The notes under the pieces were generated by a model. It saw only the letters and a program-made list of their open reading frames with translations, was not told the origin of the DNA and did not search any database. From NCBI GenBank assembly GCA_037042915.1, contig CM073199.1, positions 186,001 through 250,000 on the forward strand: 64,000 nucleotides of DNA, written 5' to 3'. This document shows, one piece after another, positions 23,583 to 35,089 of the stretch. The DNA is from Auricularia sp. M13 (lineage: Eukaryota > Basidiomycota > Agaricomycetes > Auriculariales > Auriculariaceae). Numbering within the stretch: position 1 is the first letter of the stretch; each line of letters begins with the position of its first letter. The translations under genes and the position numbers were made by a program.

Positions 23583-25126
23583 CTACCATATGTCCTCGTC
23601 GCTGGTAGAAGAATCGTACTCGTAGTCCACCAGCTCTGGCTCAGACTCCGTCTCGAAACCCAATCGCTTCCATGCCTGTAACTTCCTGGAAGAAGCGGTC
23701 CAACATCCTCTACAGTGTCGAACTGAACGCGAAGCCCGCTGCCAGTGACGTCGACATCATTCAGCGCGTCAGGCGGGAATCCCTGGATGCGAATCTCGGG
23801 CAAGGCGTACGGATCGAGCTCGAGAGCCGCGATATGCTGCACGAGCTCGCGCGTCGAAGGCGGTTGGTGCGGAACTGCAGAACAGCTTGCGCCCTTCGAT
23901 GTTGCAATAAATCTGAAGGTGGAGCGACAGAAGATCGGGTAGCGCAGTCGTGAGGCGTGGAAAATATGCCAGCGGCTCCCAGCATGGGAGCGGACCTGTC
24001 GTCCTTGTGCAATCCCGGTGCGGCACGAACTCGGCGTCGTTGTGTATGACAAGGTGTTTGAGCGCAGGCAACACCGCTAAGACGTCTATGAAATTTTCCA
24101 GAGTGGCGAGGCCGAGCTTGACGGTGTGCACCTTGTGAAGGCTGCGCTTGATACCCAATAGGTTCTCTGCAAGAAACGTGGTGGATGTTGCGATGTAACC
24201 GACGGTGCGCTCGTGCGCGTGCGTCGGTCGGGAAGGCTTGCTTTCATCCAGCAGAAACTATCGCCGTGCGACGCTGTGATCGTGAGCATGAAAGCGTCTT
24301 GGAGGAAGGAAGCGGGAATGGGCTTCAACAAGGTTACCGGGAAAAATTCTAGCCAGACATAACGAAGATTCGGCGTCCTCCATTTGAAGTAGATTGACAA
24401 CAGATCAAGGTCCGTCTCAGTAGATTGCAGAGTCAGCTCGCGCAGGGGGTTGGGGGCAGGCCCAGAAGGCAGTTTGTCTCCGAGGTCGCCATGGATATCC
24501 AACAGAGTCAGAGATTGGAGACGGGGGCAAAGATCGAAAAGACGAGCGTATGAAGCATTGGGGTCCCGGACATACAGCGTGACCAACGATGAGAGCGCAG
24601 GGCATGTCTCGGGGAGATCCAGGCGTGCGCACCGGATGGTACGAAGTCTGCCGACCTGTCCCCCGAGGAAATCCTGCGATAACTCGAGCTGACCGCGAAC
24701 GTGCAGATATTCCAGTAACGGTGCACAGACGGGCAAGGTAGTCGCCACTCCACTCGTTGATCGCAGCGTCAGGGACCGTATCCGGTTCAAGTACGGACGT
24801 ATGTCGGCGTCGGCGACGGTCTCGTAGTCGCTGTAAGTTGTACGGACGCTCAAATCGACGGCCATTGGTTCTGCTCGGCGCAGGGCCATTTCAAGGATAT
24901 AAAAATCGAGAGGCCTGAAGAGCGAGATCGAGAATCGGGCCCAGACTATGGGGTTGGAAAGTGCTACGGCGCGCCAGCTCCGGGAGACGTGCGAGGCCCG
25001 AATTCGGTCTTGCAAGCGGAGGAACGTGAAGCAATGAGCAAGAGTATTAGCAGGTAGCCGTGATGTGAGGCTATCCTGATTGAAGACATTCAGCATGTCG
25101 CGCAGTGCGCGCACCGTCGTGTCCAT
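23583..25126 (-). pseudogene. F-box/LRR-like gene with several frameshifts
   Basis: An F-box-like start (LPANTLAHCFTFLRLQDRIR, then SRSWRAVALSNPIVWARF) is followed by leucine-rich stretches (IRSLTLRSTSG, LEYLHVRG, LVTLYVRD, LQSLTLLDIHGDLG). The frame with sensible sequence changes near 24235, again near 23880 (STRELVQHIAALELDPY) and near 23690 before the end (GFETESEPELVDYEYDSS) and a stop at 23583. No splice sites explain these changes. F-box proteins recruit substrates to SCF ubiquitin ligases. Either this copy is dead or the assembly has indel errors. The start is uncertain; an upstream Met at 25222 is possible. Confidence 0.7.
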
Positions 25127-25229
25127 GATGCTGTTGAAAATCTCGTTCATGCGCATCTCACTAGATCTGCTCGTCAGCCACACAAGTCCAGCTATGAGAA
25201 AGGTCTGCATACTCTGTGACACCAGCTGC

Positions 25230-26389
25230 GAGTGGTAGAAAGTCGGATCTAACTTGCGCGAAGCTCATCGCCGTTGAAGTCCAACATTGCTTTCTGTTTG
25301 CGAGTGCTTGGCCTGATGCAGCACCAGATCAGTGGCAGTGTACGAAGCATCTTCCTCCGCTAGCTCCTGCTTTGCTGCCTCCTGCTTTGCAGCTTGCCAG
25401 CGCTGACGGCTAGGCCGCCCTGCCTCTTGTGTAACTCTGGCACCAACATTGGTTGTAGCTCTTCAGTCCGTGTCAATGCCCGTAAGCCACGACCGACCTG
25501 GTCGTGGGCGTGCTTAGCTTGTGCGTTTTGCGACTACACAAGCTACTCATCCAGCTCGCCGACGTCTCCCTTCTGCTCATTATCTTGCGTGGGTCGTCAT
25601 GAAACACTGCTGCTCTGGGCCAGGGACCGAGCTGTCAATCGAAATCTGGTATCGCTGGTATCGCGCTCCCGCGGCCGCTACTAGGATGACTTGCAGCGCG
25701 CACATCTTGGAGCCGGAGTAGCGCTCAACGACGCCAGCCTCTGACTTCGGCGCTTGACCAGCGGCATTCTTGAATTATTCAGACGCGGATACGCGCACAA
25801 CTGTCTTGGCTCTGGTGTTCTTCAGTGCACGCCGCCCCTCGGAGCTGCTCCATGGTCTGCATTACTGAATTTCTCCCGGGCAGTACGCATCTTGGCCATT
25901 CGCGCTACATTCGACACCCTTATATTTCGGTGTGCCTGCTCATGTTGCTCATGGTAATCGTTCCGCACTGGACACTGGCTCAGGATGCCAGTCTGTATTA
26001 CCTGCAGTCTCGGCACCATGTATCGTGCAACGGGACGCAGAGACGCCGCGCTGTAATACCGCGCGAGGCCGCGCAGAAGTGTAAAGCTCAACGCTGTGCG
26101 CATCGGCCGTTTTCTCGTCCGTCTGACTCATTCCCTGCCAGCCCACAACTGTGTTTCCGATCCCACCTGCAACACCCCTTCTCGGGCGTACCTGAGAACT
26201 CTCGCCATCAACGCGACACAGTTTTCGCGTGCGCCGCGGAGTTCAAGTGGTGTCTTGGCGGCAGAACGTGCGCAATCATGAATCGGCTTGCAGCGCACTC
26301 GCGCGAGATGCGCTGCGTGCTTTCAAAATTCAGACATCAGATGCTCATTCTTCAGAATCCGTTGTCGGGCGGCTGAACGCACTGGACGC
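25230..26389. other. Region with gene remnants, none assignable
   Basis: The minus strand at about 25270-25470 keeps a coiled-coil-like stretch (QRWQAAKQEAAKQELAEEDA) ending in a stop. The plus strand near 25930-25970 encodes a hydrophobic run (YISVCLLMLLMVIVPHW). Neither can be extended into a recognisable gene. Confidence 0.35.
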
Positions 26390-26545
26390 CGAGCGGCGCC
26401 GGGCTGAGCAAATGCGTAATGAAACTGACTAATCGGACTGTCTGTTCTGTCGTGTCGCATAACCTCCTCGATTCTTTTCTTCTTGTGCGTTTTGTGGTAC
26501 GGTATGATACGAACATGAAATCTTTCCCCCCTCTATTCTGATTGC
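26390..26545 (+). pseudogene. Second BAP31 3'-end fragment
   Basis: From 26452 about 70 bases nearly match the BAP31 3' flank at 11577-11648 (GTCGCATAACCTCCTCGATT and onward), differing at a few positions. Just before, RLNALDAERRRAEQMRNETD ends in a stop and has coiled-coil character like the BAP31 C-terminus. The rest of a BAP31 gene is not present in readable form. Confidence 0.65.
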
Positions 26546-26878
26546 TACGCGATGTAGGCTAGCTACATTGCCTCTGTCCCTAAATTCGCTGGAAAGGTCA
26601 ATATTGTCCTGGCCCGTGCACACGCGCGGAGACTCTGCTTGCCACGTGCGTGCAGCACTTTGACAGCTAACTCCTCGCGAATATCTGTGCTATGCGCGTC
26701 CACGTCTTGCTGCTATATACGTGGTCTACCTGATCCATTCTAATTTGTCACATTACCATCGGTAATCCAACGCTTACAGTGTTCGCTGTCTTACTAATCA
26801 AACACAAGCCACTGTCGCTCTGGGGAAGAGTACCTAAAATACGTTATGGGAGTGCCCGCCGGCTTCAGGTAGTACGAC
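26546..26878. other. Intergenic and kinase copy 3 3' flank
   Basis: No gene is seen. The end near 26810-26870 resembles the 3' flank of kinase copy 2 near 14345-14420. Confidence 0.4.
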
Positions 26879-29345
26879 TCACATCTCGCGCAGCTCGAAG
26901 AGGACGGCCGAGATTCCTGGTCTCTCGGTTGGAACATTCGCCCAGCATCGAGTGCAGATAGACCAGAGTTCGTCGGAGAAGATGGGAAGATGATATGGCT
27001 CCGATGGCCTGGGTGGAAACCTGCCTTCGTACATGTTGCCGATCAACCTGATTCATTCTCTTTGACTGCGACCCAGGCCTCCAGCGTAGGTCTGGTCCAT
27101 TTCAGCGTCCGAAGACAGATGTGATGCTCACGTCTGACCTGATAAAGCAGGACTCCATACGCCCACATATCGGACATCTTCGTCTTAGAACGTTTGACGC
27201 CCGGCGCGGAGGGATATTCGGCGACGTCGTCGACAATCTCCGGAGCGCAGTATACTAAGGTGTATAGCTGGCGAATATGGAATGCCGTTGCGTGTTTCCC
27301 AGGAGCGACAGTTGTGCTCAAGCCGAAGTCGGCCAACAAAGCCTGTCCATCGTCAGCAATCAAAACGTTCTCCTATGGATATGTGTTATGGATTATCATT
27401 TCCGTCGCACAACGGTGTGATAGGAAGACGTACCGCTTTTATATCGCCATGAACGAGTGATTTTCGTCGTGAAGGTACGCCAGACCGTTGGCAACGCCGG
27501 TCATCTTGAATCAAGCGGTTCAGGTATTGCAGCCGTCGGAAATCTATACTCACCAAGCGCAATCTATCAGCCAGAGCATTCCGTCTCAGGTATTCCCGTA
27601 AGTTTCCCTGTCGCATAAAGGGTGAAACGAAGCAAGTTCGCACGCTGGACGACTCGGACGCCGACTCTTCGGGCGGAAGCTCACACACACCACAGAGTCG
27701 AAGCACATTGTCGTGATGCAGAGTGCGCCAGATCTCGAGTTCACGCTTTGTTTTCTGTTGAGTGGCGCTCGATTGAGTATATGCACTTCGCGGTGAGCAG
27801 TTGCTGGCTGACCTGTGCACCGTGGCAAAGCTTGACGGCAAAAACCTGAACAGTCTCGTCGACGTTGGTATATCCCTTCAGCACCTCACTCATGCCTCCA
27901 CGAAGGGGGCGCTGTTTGGGAATAAATATCTTGGTCGCGGATCCGTCGAGAGCGCAGGGTATCATCTCTCTGAGCAGCTCTGAGGCGGCCATCCGCAGCC
28001 GCGGGACGAGGTGACGATGGCCATGAGCGACAGGTGTGGAAGTCTTGGCCATTCACAGGGCTGAAAATGTGAGATTATATAAATAGACGTGTACCGTGCA
28101 CGAAGTACTTCGTGCCTACCTTGGACTTGTAGCGGCAGTCAAAGGATTGGGCCGATTCGACGACCAGCTCCTTTCATTTTGCGCGATCAGGTACCTCCAC
28201 TGCTCATAAGCGAACACTCTCGTATTCACAACACTCGCGATAAAGGTTCACACGCACAAACTCTCCACCAGGTGGACGGTCGATTTGCAGAGGGGATTTC
28301 TCCTAGTGAAGGAACTGCGTCAGAAGTCGGACTGTGGAGGAAGACACACTCACGTCCTGATGGTAGGGTAATTCGTTTATCACACGAGTCAGAGCATCAG
28401 GGTCTCTGCTTGAGCTGGCGCTTTGATCAGCGGAATAGTCAGTTACATAAACCTCGTGGACACTCACATGTTGCGCATTGCTGAGAGTACGCCACTGGCA
28501 GTGCGTCTAAGCAGCGGTTCTTCACACCAGCAGGATACGCATAGTGACCAAAGAGCATCATTGAACTCTTGATGTTCTGGGCGGTCGGGCAGCATGCCCT
28601 CGTTCATATCAACTACTCTTGAAAAGAGCAACTTGCTCTTTTCAAGTAATTTCTCCAAGCTGCTGGGCGAGGTTTCTCGCCTGTGACAACCTAGACGAAG
28701 GGCAAGCTCAGTATTCGGAACAATTTATACATAAGGCACGCGCACCGACAGGATGAGCATTCCCGCAGCATATACGTCAGTTTGCGAAGTCCTCGATCGC
28801 AGCATCCCGGTCGACGGATCGTAACCGTTCCAAAGGAGCCGCTCTGGAGCTGCGAACTCGAAGTGGTACAGTTCCGCGATCACTTCATCAGTGCCACAAA
28901 TGGTAGAATCGGGGACGATTAGTGTGGTACGTCCGAATCCGCTGAGCAAGGCGTTGCCGCTGTCCGATATGAGGACGTTGCCCTAAAGCATGTTTGAAAT
29001 GCCCAAGAAACGTGGTTAATGCACAGCTCACCGGCCAGATGTCCCCATGAACTACCCCTGCAACGTCGTGGAGATATTGTACACCTTTGGCCACATGCAG
29101 CAGCTGAAAATGCTACGATCAGTCGATGTTACAGAGGATAGACACACATCACCCACCAGCTGCAGTCTGCCCCCCTGCGGATGGAGATGCAGATAATGAT
29201 CGATGCTACAATTTGTTCTCGGCGAACGGCAGCAAGGAGCCGCAGGCGCCCTGTGAGATGAAAGCCTGCGGTAAGTTCGCAATCTTCGCGATTTTCTCGC
29301 TACCTGCGGTACTGTCCCATAAGCGCGTGCGAAGGGGAGTAGCAC
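26879..29345 (-). pseudogene. Tandem pseudokinase-kinase gene, copy 3, decayed
   Basis: Domain 1 (about 29345-28464) keeps GACGSLLPFAEN and, in another frame, HYLHLHPQGGRLQLV. It then has YLHDVAGVVHGDIWP, GNVLIS, and SGFG in place of DFG, and the C-lobe end LWSLCVSCWCEEPLL. Its N-lobe is missing. The linker repeats the copy 1/2 intron pattern. Domain 2 (28052-26879) has LRGGMSEVLKGY, VFAVK, SLVHGDIKA, ADFGLSTTVAPG and CAPEIV. It also has a 1-nt shift near 28010 and an in-frame TGA near 27050 within the TYAGGLGRSQRE region. The final stop is at 26879. Confidence 0.75.
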
Positions 29346-29639
29346 TCGAAGTCGTCTGTGAGGACACCAAGTAGGGAATCTGGCGGTCTACGCGGGCCAG
29401 TCGATGCATGCCGAAGATCCCAGGCCGGAGACGCGGTTGCGCTCGAAAATGCGCTGGCGGGTTATTGCGCAGCTGCTCGCCATCCAGGAATATGCTCAAT
29501 TCAAGGTCGACCATGAGCCACGCACTGGGGAGAACAAGCTGCAAGTGAGTTGTCGCAATGATACCGGGCGCTTTGCTATTGCATCCTCGCGGAACCTGGC
29601 GCCGCCCAGATGGCGTGATCCGGACCGGACCCGGTCAGC

Positions 29640-30060
29640 GGATTTGAATCAATGCGTGCGCCACTCCGTGGCTTGCAGACGGTCACGCTTCGCAAACAAA
29701 CACTGACACTGGCTCTTTATTTGCCGATACTCGAAACAGAGTTTCCACGCAAGGAAAGCTGTCTCGGACACGACAATCCGTCGGGCCAAGAAATCCTGCG
29801 CTGTAGGAACTCTGCAGCCAGCCGCCACACTACGTTCTGCTGCGAGTCCGGGCATTCGAAAAGGACGTGCTGCATCGACTCTACCACACCGCATGTCGGG
29901 CAGGTCGTGTATGACCTCTACGGCTCGGGCATCCCGCTAAAGTACTCCGCGATTTTGTGGGCCCCATGAATTCCAGAAGAAGTTTCTGATGTTCCGGCCA
30001 ATGTCCCTGTCTCACACGCTCAGGTGCGGCCCGCTTAATAGTCCGACAGTGACGTCAGCA
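29640..30060 (-). mobile_element. LINE (RT/RNase H) C-terminal remnant
   Basis: The minus strand reads RSYTTCPTCGVVESMQHVLF followed by ECPDSQQNVVW. This is the CxxC...HxxxxC zinc-ribbon-like tail found after RNase H in fungal non-LTR elements. GAHKIAEYFSGMPEP lies before it, separated by a stop codon, and a further frame change lies upstream. No reverse transcriptase motif remains, so this is a short dead fragment. Confidence 0.5.
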
Positions 30061-30350
30061 GCACGTGAATGGGATTCTCGTTGTGGGGGAAACAATCGTG
30101 TTTTTCGGGTCATGTGACTCATCCGGATTGGGACCATGGCGAGACAACTGTACAGAGGAGTGGACAAGAGGAGTGGACAAGGTACTGCACTGAGGCGAGA
30201 AGGGCCGCAAGAAGGGAAGGAAATCCTACATGTGCCCCGTCTGTGGAAGGGTGCGCAGACCGTGGTGTCAGGCGCCTATTGGGAGAGGGCTGGGAGTCAA
30301 GAGGCACTGGGTTACACTTGTTTCAAGTTCGGGGGACGACAGGGGGTGGT

Positions 30351-30893
30351 TCACAGGCGGGCACGGACAGGGGGGCATACGCGCCCAATTGAATCGGCAA
30401 GGATATAGTTATGGCCTCCTTTGCAGCCCACATGTGCGCGCCAATGAGCTAGTAGCTCTTCGTGTGAGCCGAAAGAGCTCCCACAGCCGTTGTGGCAGAC
30501 GAGGCGTCGGGGGGCGGCGTGAGAGGCATCATGGGCCCTCGCGGTTGCGTGGTCAGGGGAGACGTGCTTACAGTCCATGCAGAGACGGACTGGCAAGTAG
30601 TATCGGCGTTCACATTCAACTGGCGCGCTGTGATTTGCGTCCGGGGGTGGCATCGGCACCGCGACCAAGCGGATTTTCGGGGGAAAGGACATGGGAGGCG
30701 GCGGCAGGCAAAGCTCTGCTTGCGTGTGTGTGGAGGCGATTATTTGTGTTGGCACGCGAGGTGCCGCTGCTGGAGGGACTGGGGCGACGGCAAGGGCGGT
30801 TGGAGCGATTGGGCGCAGCGCCTTGGCGAGGTCGTACACATAGGGGTGCTGGTCAACAGCTGTGGGGAGGGGGGCCGTTGCCATAGGCTGCAT
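30351..30893 (-). CDS. Two-finger C2H2-like protein, paralog 1
   Basis: This is about 180 residues from MQPMATAPLP. The first half is Pro/Ala-rich and probably disordered. The second half has two zinc-binding sets: CMDCKHV...HDASH (C-x2-C-x12-H-x3-H) and CHNGCGSS...HWRAH (C-x3-C-x12-H-x3-H). The second is introduced by RLVC, matching LPFIC and SFVC in the two paralogs. An upstream in-frame Met at 31064 exists, but the paralogs start close to the Pro-rich part. It may bind nucleic acid or protein; the function is not known. Confidence 0.6.
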   Translation of the reverse strand: MQPMATAPLPTAVDQHPYVYDLAKALRPIAPTALAVAPVPPAAAPRVPTQIIASTHTQAELCLPPPPMSFPPKIRLVAVPMPPPDANHSAPVECERRYYLPVRLCMDCKHVSPDHATARAHDASHAAPRRLVCHNGCGSSFGSHEELLAHWRAHVGCKGGHNYILADSIGRVCPPVRARL

Positions 30894-31267
30894 TGACTCG
30901 TGAAGGTAGAGCAAGTACAGCAGCAGGATCGTTGCCGGACGACGTGCCAGGCGGAGTCTTGTGAGCTTACAGCGAAGGCTCCTAGTGCCTATGCTGAAAA
31001 AGCCGCAACAGCCGGGAGGGCGTGGGTTTCGGGTCCCCGAGAGTGGGACAGCTGATTGGGACAATGAAGGGACAGCCGTATTTAAGGCTCAGGAAGTCGG
31101 GACAGGTTTTGGCAGACAGGTGTCCATTCGCAGAGCATCTGGGGGCTAAGAGGCACATGTTTACCACGACCCGTGGGGAAGGGATCTCTTAGGGGTGCAG
31201 TGGTCAGACATATCAATTGGTCACATGGCGCGCTGTAGAGGCATGTTGCCATTACAAGCATTGAGAA

Positions 31268-32050
31268 CTACATTTCGAGGTTCGTTACAGGACGTGGGGC
31301 AGACATTCTAACAAGGCGCGCTTTGTGGTTAAGTAGGCAATCGTGGTCTTCCATCCAATGCTCGTCTTGCTCTAGGAGGGAGGCGAAAGCGCGTCTGCAC
31401 CCGCCGGCGCATATAAAAGGCAAGAAACCTACATGCACATCGGCGTGGGCCAGGGCATCGTCACACAGGTTGAAGAAGACATTGCAGTCACTGCAGAGCA
31501 GTACAGCACTCTCTGCTTCTCGCAGCTTGTCGCTGTGCGAGCCGGTCCAGTGCCGGTCGAGCGGAATTCTCGCACGTGCACTGAGCATTCTCGGGAGCTC
31601 GAGCGGTGGGAGGCTCGAGCTTCTAGCCAGCTCGGAGGCTATTTGCAGCGCCGGTCCTGTCTCTGAGGATTGTGTGCAGGGCGGCAGCGGAGCCAAGGCG
31701 GTATGACGAGGGGGCGTGTGCAAGTACGCGGCTGTTTGTGCGAGGCCACTGTTGTCGCTGGCAACCGGCTGGGTGCTGAGGCCGGGCGCAGGGTAGGGAT
31801 AATGCGTGGCCGTGGGGGCCAGGCGTGGTGGTAGAGACGGCAGTGTGGTAGGAACATATTGCGCTGTGAAGACTGGAAGGGGACTATTGACCCAATGAGG
31901 CGCACTGAGCTCAGGGGTGCTCTGCGTTGATCTCCAGGAGACAGTGGACAAGGTAGTGTGTGGGGATGGAGGAGGGTAGGGCTGAGAACTCGAGGTGGTG
32001 CAGTCCTCACCAGCGCTGGCGTCGAGCGTGGAGGCACCCGGGATTCCCAT
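31268..32050 (-). CDS. Two-finger C2H2-like protein, paralog 2
   Basis: A single open frame of 260 residues starts MGIPGASTLDASAGEDC. A long Ser/Pro/Thr-rich, probably disordered region runs to about residue 190. Then come CSDCNVFF...HADVH (C-x2-C-x12-H-x3-H) and, after FLPFIC, AGGCRRAFASL with H and H/C ligands near EHWMEDHDC. It lies about 375 bp from the start of paralog 1 on the same strand, with a membrane protein gene upstream. It is intronless, unlike most genes here. Confidence 0.65.
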   Translation of the reverse strand: MGIPGASTLDASAGEDCTTSSSQPYPPPSPHTTLSTVSWRSTQSTPELSAPHWVNSPLPVFTAQYVPTTLPSLPPRLAPTATHYPYPAPGLSTQPVASDNSGLAQTAAYLHTPPRHTALAPLPPCTQSSETGPALQIASELARSSSLPPLELPRMLSARARIPLDRHWTGSHSDKLREAESAVLLCSDCNVFFNLCDDALAHADVHVGFLPFICAGGCRRAFASLLEQDEHWMEDHDCLLNHKARLVRMSAPRPVTNLEM

Positions 32051-32300
32051 TGTTGCCTCTGGGTCGAAGAGTGGATGGAAGCTTCCATAAATTCACAGCA
32101 TGAGTGGACTGATATGGAGACGGAGCGCTTAATAGATACGTGACCCAGATCTGGTTAAATTTCGACAGGAACCGCGAAAGAGTTAATTCCGCCTCATACT
32201 AGCCAAAATGTCAGGGCGAGGCAACAGTTTTGGGGTTGTGAGAAGACTGTGTGTGTGGGATGCGACTGCTGCACAGGGGGGTAGAGGTATGCATAGTCAG

Positions 32301-33035
32301 CTAGGGCGAGGGCGGGTTGACGGTGAGAACAAAGGCAGCGAAAGGGTCGGGGGAGGATGCTCGGGACGATATTGGGTAAAGGTAGTTATTGGGGAAGGTT
32401 GGCACTGGGGGAGGGGAGTAGCGTCCAAACCACAGGCTGTCCTCCGATACCGGGCGGGAATGCTCATTGAGAGGGTGTTGAGGAAGCGCGGTCTGCACGT
32501 GTGTCAACCGCACGTCAGCCAGTTTGTGTGTTCCAGACACATTGGCAAGAGTGCGCGCTTGGCGAAAGCGAAATAGATCCACTTTGGGTAACGTCAGAAT
32601 CGAATAATGGGATCTGCACATGGTTCTAGTGGAACTTACACAAGCTTGAGCGCCGCATCACGCGGGCGGGGCGTTGCATCGAAGGGGTCGGATCTTGAAG
32701 TCCGGAGCTTGTTAGACCGGGCTCGCTGTGTGTGTGTGAGTACGTCGGCGATGGACGGCAAGTGGCGCGGCATGTTACGTAGGAGGGGTGTGTTCTTCGC
32801 GACCTTGTTGCTGATGGGCGCCAGGCGGGGTGTCTCTGTCTCCCTGTGAACGGCTAGAGGTGCTGCAGTTGCGCTGCGGGGAACTGGGCCACCCCATTAG
32901 CGCAGGCGTGCGCCGTGCTCTTGCGGTGACTAGGGCGCGGAAAACCACCACTCCTACAAGTGCCGTAGTCAGCAGGGCAGCCGCGACGGCGCTGGCGATG
33001 ATATAGGATAGGGTCGAGCTGCGTAGCATGTCCAA
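32301..33035 (-). CDS. Small single-pass membrane protein upstream of zinc-finger gene 2
   Basis: MDMLRSSTLS is followed by one hydrophobic segment (IIASAVAAALLTTALVGVVV) and a basic RALVTARARR stop-transfer stretch. The downstream frame with sensible sequence reads RLAPISNKVAKNTPLLRN and ends at KLV before a GTAAGT donor near 32630. The last exon starts TALPQHPLNEH and ends VNPPSP at 32301. The join between the membrane part and the tail is unclear (perhaps an intron near 32880-32960). The product has no recognised family. The same arrangement recurs at 52244-53000. Confidence 0.45.
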
Positions 33036-33039
33036 GCAG

Positions 33040-34290
33040 AGGAGTCAGACCTGATGTGTTAAATAGTCACAGGGACGGGTAGGTGCGGCATTCCGTCCTG
33101 TTTGGGTATTGACGGGCTTCGTTGGTGATAGTTGGTTCCATGTCAGGGTGGTTTGTTAGCTATAGCGCCATCAGTCAAACCACGCATATACGACTGGTCG
33201 ATGCTGGCTCGTCGCAGGGACACAGAGCAGAGCCCGTTGTCTGTGTTGCGTGAAGGTTCACCGTGTGGGGGACAAGTATCGTGTAGGAGCCTCCGCAGAC
33301 TGCTGTGTGGGCAGCGGCAAAGAGCGACAGTAAGCGAGCCCAGCGATCGGTTAGAGCCGGTCGCGGGGTTGGAGGTCAGCTCCGCTCGTTGTGCATGGTC
33401 CAGGCTCATGGAGGGCAAGGATCAGATGACATTGCGTATGTGTTTTTGGTGACAGGCCTGTTGCACCAATGCGCTTCATTTGTTGCGTCAGGGCGTAGCA
33501 CTCATCTCAGCTGGTAGCTTCGTGTGTTTGATGGATATTCGGCGAGGGGTGCAGTCCAGGGCAAAAAGGGGTGTATTGGTGGCGCAGGAAGAGAGGCGTG
33601 TGGTAGATGGGTTCGCACGGAGATGAACCAAAGTGACGTGGACGGATGATGGTTTGCATCCACCTTGCCGAAACTTTTTAAGCGGTTTTGGGTGATAACG
33701 ATAGTGAGGACCCTTGTAGACTGCACGGGTAGATGTCCTGGCACTTGGGCTGGCCAGTCCAGAGTGGTGCTGGGTCGGGCAGGTTTGTGGCCGTGTGTCG
33801 GCCGTCGACTGACCTGCACTGTACCGCGTGTGGCGCGAGTGTCAGTCCACCCCCCGCGTAGTTGTCGGGTCCTCGCTTTCGTCGGCTATACTGACAGATC
33901 GCATCTGCATCAATTTGCAATCGTGTTTGCGCACACCGACTTTGGGTAGGATTCCCACGTACGATGAGCCCATGTTTTCACATAAAGCGAAGGCATTGGC
34001 TGACCAGCTGGAGTGACAACCTACGTCTCTATGTGTCGAAAATTTGCGTGAGTGCTAGTTGTTGTGGATCTGGGAGCATAGGCACTGAGCGTCGACTCAG
34101 GCTCGACATACATTTCCCATGCGGGGTGAGTGTCATCGTTCGATTTGTCCCGGGACGGCGGACTTGAACCACGACTGACAAATTTTCAGCACTATCTCGC
34201 ATGCAACCCGGACTTGCTGCGCGACCCTCTCCTTTGCTGCTTTGCAGCAAACTGTATGCAGCCCACGGGGCCCGACTTCTACTGCAACTG
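33040..34290. other. No gene recognised
   Basis: Several 60-105-residue open frames occur on both strands, but none has motifs or splice structure I can support. Confidence 0.3.
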
Positions 34291-34639
34291 TTTCACTTGC
34301 CAGTCCGTGCGTTCACACTGACTTGTATTACTCGTGCAACTGGCCTCATGTGACAAGCTTGGGCGTGGGCCCGTTTGCAGGATGGTCGCCCGCTCGCCGT
34401 TTGTCTGCGGCGACTGCCTGGCGGCCTTGGCTGCTCAGACCACAGCTTAAACGGTTCTTCGGAGGCGCCGGCGCGGGTCATAGGGCATGTGACTTCGGGT
34501 CGGTAGCAGACAACCGGGGCCGCACGGGGCTGTCGGGCCGAGTGACTCAACCTGGATGGTGTGCGGGCGACAGAGTGCTGGGCCGGGGCAGGGATGTTGA
34601 CGAGGATAAGGATTAGGCGCATTTGTGGAGGGGGCTGCA

Positions 34640-35004
34640 GCCGGTCAATGTAAAGACAGGCTAGACGCAGATGGGGGAGGGGTCGCGTGCACAAAGGACT
34701 CCTTGCATTGTGTTGACAGCGACTGCTTCGAAGACTTCAACAGACAGTGTTGGCTTGTGACAATATGGTTCGTATTAGCAAGGAGGTTGGGGTCTGTGGG
34801 GCTTTAAATGGTGTGCGAGATGAGATGTCCCTTTCCACATGGTGCGGCGTGTCGGGCGTGCGTCTTTCGGCGATTTCCGGTGGCGCCTTTGGGAATGCCG
34901 GTGGCAGTAACAAACGAAGAGAAAAAGGCCAGAAATGCGACCACTACGGTAAATGAGAGGAGTGTGAGTACTCCATGGCGCGAGGAAAAATTGCCGCTGA
35001 ACAT
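34640..35004 (-). CDS. Possible third small membrane protein of the same kind
   Basis: MFSGNFSSRHG is followed by LTLLSFTVVVAFLAFFSSFV, a clear membrane segment. A second frame continues FPKAPPEIAERRTPDTPHHV to a stop near 34697. That resembles in character the RLAPISNKV tail of the gene at 32301-33035. The joining splice is not obvious and no zinc-finger gene lies directly downstream, so this may be a degraded copy. Confidence 0.3.
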
Positions 35005-35089
35005 TTGGTATTCAGTTCGTCATGGTCTCACATAGACTCACCACGCTGCCTACGATAAACCATGCTGCCTACAATAAACGTGGAGCGCA

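Noticed and set aside
29206-29544. Possible N-terminal exon of kinase copy 3
   Set aside because: The frame beyond the GACGSLLPFAEN segment does not resemble the N-lobe of copies 1 or 2, and no matching splice sites are found.
30069-30886. Plus-strand frames of 107, 90 and 218 residues
   Set aside because: They are antisense to the zinc-finger gene at 30351-30893 and show Gly/Arg-rich shadow composition.
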